Source of the DNA: Bemisia tabaci
Lineage: Eukaryota; Arthropoda; Insecta; Hemiptera; Aleyrodidae
Assembly: GCF_918797505.1 (NCBI RefSeq)
Contig: NC_092797.1
Location: 50,938,157 to 51,002,156, forward strand
Direction of reading: 5' to 3'
DNA: 64,000 nt
Shown: positions 58,940 to 64,000 of the stretch, piece by piece
Position numbering within the stretch: the stretch's first letter is position 1
Layout of the letters: each line of letters starts with the position of its first letter
Position numbers and translations under genes: made by a program
The notes under the pieces: model-generated
What the model was told of the DNA's origin: nothing
What the model saw: the letters and a program-made list of their open reading frames with translations, nothing else
The model's database searches: none

Positions 58940-60580
58940 GAAATCAAATGTACGATTGAAAATTGTCTGCCTTTTAGACCTTTTTATCTTCTATGTAGTC
59001 ATTGTGACTTTTATCGATTTATTCATTCAGCAGCAATTATTTCAGCTCATTTTAGCAGCATATCCTATGAAAAATAATCCACCCTTCAAAAGCATTCAAG
59101 TATCTTTCATTCTTTGTTTCAGGCGGAGTAAAATCATACGCCATAACGCCCAGTCTTTCCACTCCATCTGTTAACGAATAACACGAACTTTAGCCACTAT
59201 AAGTCTCCAAGTAAGTTTTATTAATTTTCATAACTTTTGAAGTTACGTAATATTTTTTTAATTGCCTTAATCCTGTCGCAGAGAATTTTTTTTACCCCCA
59301 CTCATATTTATTTCATCCCATTTTATGCTTGTTTTGTCAACAATCAAAAAGGAGAAAGCAGTAAAGCAAATTCTGGAATTTTTTTTTACTTTTATCTAAT
59401 CTCAAAATCACCACCAGCACCACTGTTATCATATCATAAGCCTATGGAAGCATGCATGCTCATCATTCCGTAAAGTACTTTTAAACGCATTTTCCGATTT
59501 CTTAAAACCGATGGCATTCTAAAAGCAGCGTTAGTATTAAGTGTTTAGTGTAAACCCATGCAACTAACAACCATTCATTTTTCAAATATTATTGAATAGT
59601 AAAGAAATGAATGAAATGTTGACTTTCAGGCTTTGCTTGATTTTTTTTTTATTTTTCAGTATTTGTTTGACATGCAAAATCCTGATGTCTTTTGCATAAT
59701 TTTATTCACCGAACTTATCCTGATTCCATAATCTTTTTATCACTTACCTGATGCGATTCATAGCATCATTCGTTCAACTCGGTTACCTCCAAGGAAACCC
59801 GATTATTCTAGTTTATCCCCTCATTTGTAGGAGTTCGTCGTTTCATTATAATCAGCGGAGTTGTCTGTGAATAACAATATTATCTTGGCGTTTTAGCTAA
59901 ATTCTCGTCGTTGAAAGGAATCTCAAAAGTTTGAAATTTTACATGAGGGTTACATAAGGGGTGTAGGAGGAGGGGAGGGTTGTTAATGGTTTTGAGAAAA
60001 TATGCCATCCTCCATTAAAAATGGAGACATTTTTTTTCGCTTCGCAGCTTTCGGAGTAGCCTTGTTATTTTTTTAGGTACGCTCATTTTGTTGCCCTAAA
60101 TAATTTTCGCAAGCTCACTTAATTCTCCGTCTTTGGGTTTTTGGTCTGGCTCACTTATGGAGGGGACCACATTTCATGACTATTTGGAAATCGACGTATT
60201 CGCTTTTGGTTTCTCTACGAGGATGACCGCCTTTTAAAGTGCGAGTTCCGTCAAAATAAACGCTGGTCTTATTCGTATCCTCCGGTCCCACGTTGAGAAT
60301 TCTTTGATAGTTAACGCGTAGCGGACGAATTCAGCCTTTGTTTAAAAAAAAAGGGGAAAAAAAAAGTTTTTACTCAGGAAGAAACGTGTTGCCTTTGATT
60401 TCTTCCTTTTGATTCAAATAATACTTTTTTTAAAATCAAGTACTTGCGTTTTTTAAGTAGAGAAACACACATTGCATGTCAACAATTCTTATATTTTACC
60501 CAATTATATTTGGATTAAATCCTGCAGCGAGGAACCACTTTATCTACCTCATCCGTCAAAGCACCAATCATCTGAGAAAA
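58940..60580. other. No gene recognised
   Basis: AT-rich; short ORFs only. If the protease gene continues to the right, this is one of its 5' introns. No propeptide or signal-peptide exon was identified here. Confidence 0.4.
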
Positions 60581-60582
60581 GA

Positions 60583-60712
60583 CGCAATGCATGAGGTATT
60601 CCTTCAGTCTTGTAGGCGCCCACATGCGTTCGGCTCGGAGCGTAGAGTATGCGCTATGCGTGAAGTATTCCTGCAGTCTTGTAGGCGCTTACATACTTTG
60701 CTCGCCGACTGC
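60583..60712. repeat. Two direct copies of a 72-bp unit
   Basis: CATGAGGTATTCCTTCAGTC then TTGTAGGCGCC, and 72 bp later CGTGAAGTATTCCTGCAGTC then TTGTAGGCGC. The same AGTATYCC...TTTGTAGGCGCC words form the central hairpin at 46880-46963, so both may derive from one element. Confidence 0.6.
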
Positions 60713-61240
60713 ACTGTGTTCGGCGAAATTAGTTGAATTCGATGAGTTAGCGTTTTTCAACTTGTTACTCCCATTAAGTTTTTGCCAACTCTCTATTGGT
60801 TATTGTATTTAAAATGAGACCAAAAAAAAAATCACCCATCTACAAAAGAAACATACTTACACATTTATTGTTTGGTGTTGACGTTCTCAATATAATTCTA
60901 TGTAATATCAACGACACAAGTCATACCCTGAAGTAACTCAAACATTTTGCGTTATATATAATATACATTGACAGAGAGAAATTAAAATTTTCAGGGATTC
61001 AATTTCATTAATACATATATTATTAGAATTAAAGGGAAGAAATCAAAGATCATACGCGTCTTCTTCAGGAAGGAATCTTGTTTTCTTTTATTTTTTTCCA
61101 GTGAAGTGGTGTGTCAAGTATGCTCTAAGTCAGGTCTGTTTCGAGCAATTTTGTACAAGGTTCGGCGTCTGTACATGGTTGGGTCGGGTGAAATGTGAAA
61201 TGCTAAAATGCCACAATTCTCCGCGAGGCATGCTTCGGGG

Positions 61241-61399
61241 CAGTGGCGATTCTTGAACTTTGGCAACACTGTTTTCCTCCATTTAAACGCATGTAAAACA
61301 ATCGATTCTTGGCGAGGCGGCTTATCTCGCCTAAAATCGATATTTTCAATGGTTTTAAATGGAGAAGAGCAGCGTCGCCATTTTGCAAAATTGCCACTG
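61241..61399. mobile_element. CAGTGGCG hAT-like MITE, intact-looking copy
   Basis: CAGTGGCGATTCTTGAACTT at the left and, inverted, CAGTGGCAATTTTGCAAAAT at the right; 159 bp. The interior is the family palindrome AATCGATTCTTGGCGAGGCG...CTCGCCTAAAATCGATATTT. Its right target duplication is interrupted by the next element. Confidence 0.82.
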
Positions 61400-61404
61400 C
61401 TTTG

Positions 61405-61657
61405 CTGCCGTGCTAAGGAAAAACGCCGCATGAACATCCGAGAGTTGCCAAATTTCCTCCTCAAAAATGTTTATTTTTGAGGAAAGCCGTGGATATTTTC
61501 CCTTGTAATTTTCTGGAACTTCAGTTGAAGTCGCAAACAGAATTATCTGAAAAATTTGAGGAAAAATATTTACAAATTTCCCCAGAAGTTCGTGATTTAC
61601 CAAAGGAAATTTGGCAACGCCCAAAGGTTCATACGACGTTTTTCCTCAGCACGGCAG
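61405..61657. mobile_element. CTGCYRTGCTAAGG MITE, copy with TTTG duplication
   Basis: Ends CTGCCGTGCTAAGGAAAAAC and, inverted, CTGCCGTGCTGAGGAAAAAC. The direct 4-bp duplication TTTG flanks it (61401-61404, 61658-61661). 253 bp. Removing it with one TTTG restores a near 8-bp duplication (CTTCGGGG/CTTTGGGA) around the hAT-like MITE to its left. Confidence 0.87.
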
Positions 61658-61931
61658 TTTGGGAGATCGGCTCGAAAGTGCTCGTTGCAGGCGACTTTTC
61701 CTCGTTGCATTGCATTTTTTGTATGATACATCTGAACGGCCAATGCCTCGATTTACAGTTGGTAGTTACAGTCGTTGTACAGGTTTGGATGCTCTCTTAA
61801 AAGAGGAAAGTACAGAGGGTGCAAGGTTCGATTCCAAGTAGACAGACAGTAAAGAGAAGAGACAGACTTCGAAAGTGATAGGCTTTCCTCCGAACACTGA
61901 AATCTAAGTCCGATCATAAGAACCAGAGTGT

Positions 61932-62488
61932 CAATGGACCACTAGACAAGGTACGAATTTAAGCATTCTAATACATGTTTCTTAACCAGAATTTCACGTA
62001 GAACACGATTCGCGCAACGAAAATTACCGAAATCATCTCCTAACAAAGATATTAACGTTTTTATTTCACATTGGTTACGAGGAATGTGAACGGCCCGCTC
62101 ACTAGAAACTCAAAGCTCTACGTGAGTCAAATCGCGCACTACAACAGTTTCAAGAAGCTTCTCAATCAAGCAATGTTCATTTCACACCATTCGTTTTTCA
62201 AACTATGAGTAATTTGCTATAGCTGAGCCAAAGCGTCAAGATAGAGGTTGCCAAATTTTTTTATCGCAGAGACGTTCATGATAATGTTCAGCGCGCGATG
62301 TGAATCACGTAGAGCATTGAGTTTTCATGAGCGGGTGGTTTTAATCTACGCACCAAGGATCATTTAATATCTTCGGAGGGAGTTGATTTCGGTAATTTTC
62401 GTTGTGCGTATCGTGTTCTACGTGGAATTTTGGTTATGAAACGAGTATCAGAATGCTAAAATTCGTACCTTGTCTAGTGGTCCATTGA
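61932..62488. mobile_element. Long-palindrome MITE, ATGGACCACTAGACAAGG family, copy 2
   Basis: About 557 bp with CAATGGACCACTAGACAAGG at both ends in inverted orientation and the same arm blocks as 51357-51832 (ATTTCACGTAGAACACGATT; CTCAAAGCTCTACGTGAGTC). No intact ORF. Confidence 0.8.
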
Positions 62489-62514
62489 CTCGGTTTTTGT
62501 TAAGTGGGCGTAGG

Positions 62515-62600
62515 TCCAAGAACTCATGAGCCCTAGCGTCCTTCATGATCAACGGAAGCCAGGGCTTATGAGTTTTTGGACTTAGGCTCGTCTAGCAGAA
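62515..62600. repeat. Short inverted repeat around AACTCATGAGCCCT
   Basis: GTCCAAGAACTCATGAGCCC is followed by its imperfect inverted copy GGGCTTATGAGTTTTTGGAC, about 25-bp arms around a 25-bp loop. The ACTCATGAGCC words also appear inside the MITE at 42640-43019, so it may be a fragment of a related element. Confidence 0.6.
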
Positions 62601-62793
62601 ACCGATCCAATTAGGGAGAATATTGATTTTGCCTACTGCTATGTCTGTGACGCTCTTTGATTGGTCCTCAGTTGCAGAGCTTTAATTTGGTTCCTAAAAT
62701 TGAACTTTTTTCAGTGTAAAACTTCGTAAGATACTCGTGCTGGTGTATTTTTGCATGCACTTTCACACATTGATCGTTAATTTCAAAAGACAA

Positions 62794-63030
62794 TCAACAT
62801 CGTTTGAAAATAACAGCATCTTCCGAAATTTTCATGCAGTAGTTTGAAAGAAAAGAATCAAGGAAGAAATATCTCTCTTGTCGTTTTTCTGCATTTTTGC
62901 AAGCAACTTCAAGGGTTAGTTTAACAGTGGTTGAAGAAATACGGGAATGAGAAGAAATTGGAAGTTTACGGAACGAGCTGTTGACGTTTAAAGCACACCA
63001 TACTGCGAATAATAGTTTTAACACAGTCAT
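62794..63030 (-). CDS. Possible small secreted protein or first exon with signal peptide
   Basis: 78 codons starting MTVLKLLFAVWCALNVNSS, a short n-region, hydrophobic core and plausible cleavage region typical of a signal peptide; the remainder is Lys/Ser-rich with no known domain. It could be a single-exon small secreted protein, the first coding exon of an upstream minus-strand gene (even the protease), or chance. No splice donor inside it is convincing, so it stays hypothetical. Confidence 0.3.
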   Translation of the reverse strand: MTVLKLLFAVWCALNVNSSFRKLPISSHSRISSTTVKLTLEVACKNAEKRQERYFFLDSFLSNYCMKISEDAVIFKRC

Positions 63031-63839
63031 CTTTCATTAATTTATTATTTTGCTCGCAGACGGTGTAATGCGTCGTAAGGCCAAAAATGTTATATCCTGA
63101 ACACGACAGGTTAGACTTATAAGAAGGTCTTTCTCCAGGCTCGAACTGGAATTTTCAAACTGCCAGACCTCCGGTTAATTTTGTCATTTTTCGAAGTTTT
63201 TTCCCCGCATGTTCGCAGAACACTCCCCCGTGCTCCTGTATCAATATCTCGAGTTTGAGTTTGTGTGGACTAAGCTCCTTTTCTCCGTCGACAGTCACAA
63301 ATCGTCATCCTCCAGGGAAGAAACGTAACTCTATTCCAAGGTTGCAAAATTGACTCGAAACATATACTTTTTACAAAATGGTGATTGTGCAATGTCCGTC
63401 CAAAACGTTGTTGAATTTTCCTTGTATTCAAAAGAAAAATTGGTCGAATTTTTAGTTTGAAACACCCAGCATTTTCCTCATCAAAGTTACTTTATTTGCA
63501 AGTCAAAATTTTGCAACATGGATATTTAGTTACATCCCTTCGTCCAGTAAACGGCGAATAGTCTTTCCCCCCTGTTTTGACGGGGTATGTGAGCTCTTCG
63601 AAAGTTAGGGAATGACACGAAAAAAATTGTGTAAAACATTCGTTGAAATTAAAACAAAATTAATTTCTGTATTTAGGCGTTTTTTATCTAGTGAAAGAAA
63701 AAAATTATTTTGAAGAAATAATTTTTGAGCGAGAAATTTTTTCTCAATTAAAAAAAAAATTAAATTTGTCATCGATACGAAAGTTACGTTTCTTTGATTT
63801 GAACAAAATTCACGCCCAAAGTGGAAAAACATTTTTTAC

Positions 63840-64000
63840 CTCATGAAAATTTTGTTTTGAATTTTTAAGAAAAAATTGAATTGTTTCATTTTTAAATTTT
63901 GTTTTGATATTTAAAGAAAAAAAATCAAATTTTGTTTTAATTTTCAAAGAAAAAAATTAAATTTTGTTTTAATTTTCAAAGAAAGAAAGAAGGATTTTTT
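63840..64000. repeat. AT-rich tandem repeat, about 33-36 bp units, cut by the window end
   Basis: Units like AATTTTGTTTTAATTTTCAA followed by AGAAAAAAATTA repeat about four times, with earlier units more diverged. It continues to the last base of the window. Confidence 0.75.

Overview
The window looks like nuclear DNA of an insect: AT-rich, intron-rich and full of short transposon relics. I think a hemipteran such as a whitefly is likely, but that is an impression from gene structure and repeat style, not a proof. About 7 kb is protein coding. Gene models were built by reading exons on both strands and requiring GT(GC)/AG sites with matching codon phase at every join.

Layout. (1) 2.0-24.2 kb, minus strand: a complete gene for a CCAR1-type cell-cycle and apoptosis regulator and transcription coactivator, 18 coding exons, 1111 residues. 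Its introns hold several DNA-transposon relics, including a mariner copy whose end lies 15 bp from a splice donor. (2) 25-28 kb: the upstream flank of that gene, with a plus-strand TATA-like box and an orphan splice donor, a three-unit tandem repeat, and a decayed ORF1 of a jockey/X-element-like LINE. (3) 28.9-33.0 kb, minus strand: the complete glutamate-cysteine ligase regulatory subunit (GCLM), five coding exons, 256 residues. It is head-to-head with (4) 33.4-36.6 kb, plus strand: a TMEM14-type small mitochondrial membrane protein, three exons, 118 residues. The two start codons are only 443 bp apart. (5) 41.7-58.0 kb, minus strand: the last six exons (376 residues) of a secreted ADAMTS-like zinc metalloprotease with a perfect HExxHxxGxxHD motif. 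Its large introns hold a tRNA-Glu(CTC) gene, a 3 x 106 bp tandem array carrying TATCGATA motifs, and a giant hairpin with two nearly identical 573-bp arms. (6) 58-64 kb: no recognised gene. It holds one unidentified 3'-terminal-type exon, one small ORF with a signal-peptide-like start, and more repeats.

The genes are not an operon-like unit. CCAR1 acts in the nucleus. GCLM acts in cytosolic glutathione synthesis. TMEM14 belongs to mitochondrial or ER membranes. The protease is secreted or pericellular. The only regulatory link suggested by layout is the shared GCLM/TMEM14 promoter.

The most distinctive material is the non-autonomous DNA transposons. Several families can be bounded to the base by terminal inverted repeats plus target-site duplications (8 bp, 5 bp, 4 bp or TA). 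One insertion sits inside the target duplication of an older one, so their relative age can be read directly. I saw no clear undescribed gene system. The best candidates for something new are the 573-bp-arm hairpin as a possible small-RNA source, the TATCGATA array, and two or three MITE families with unusual 4-bp target duplications.
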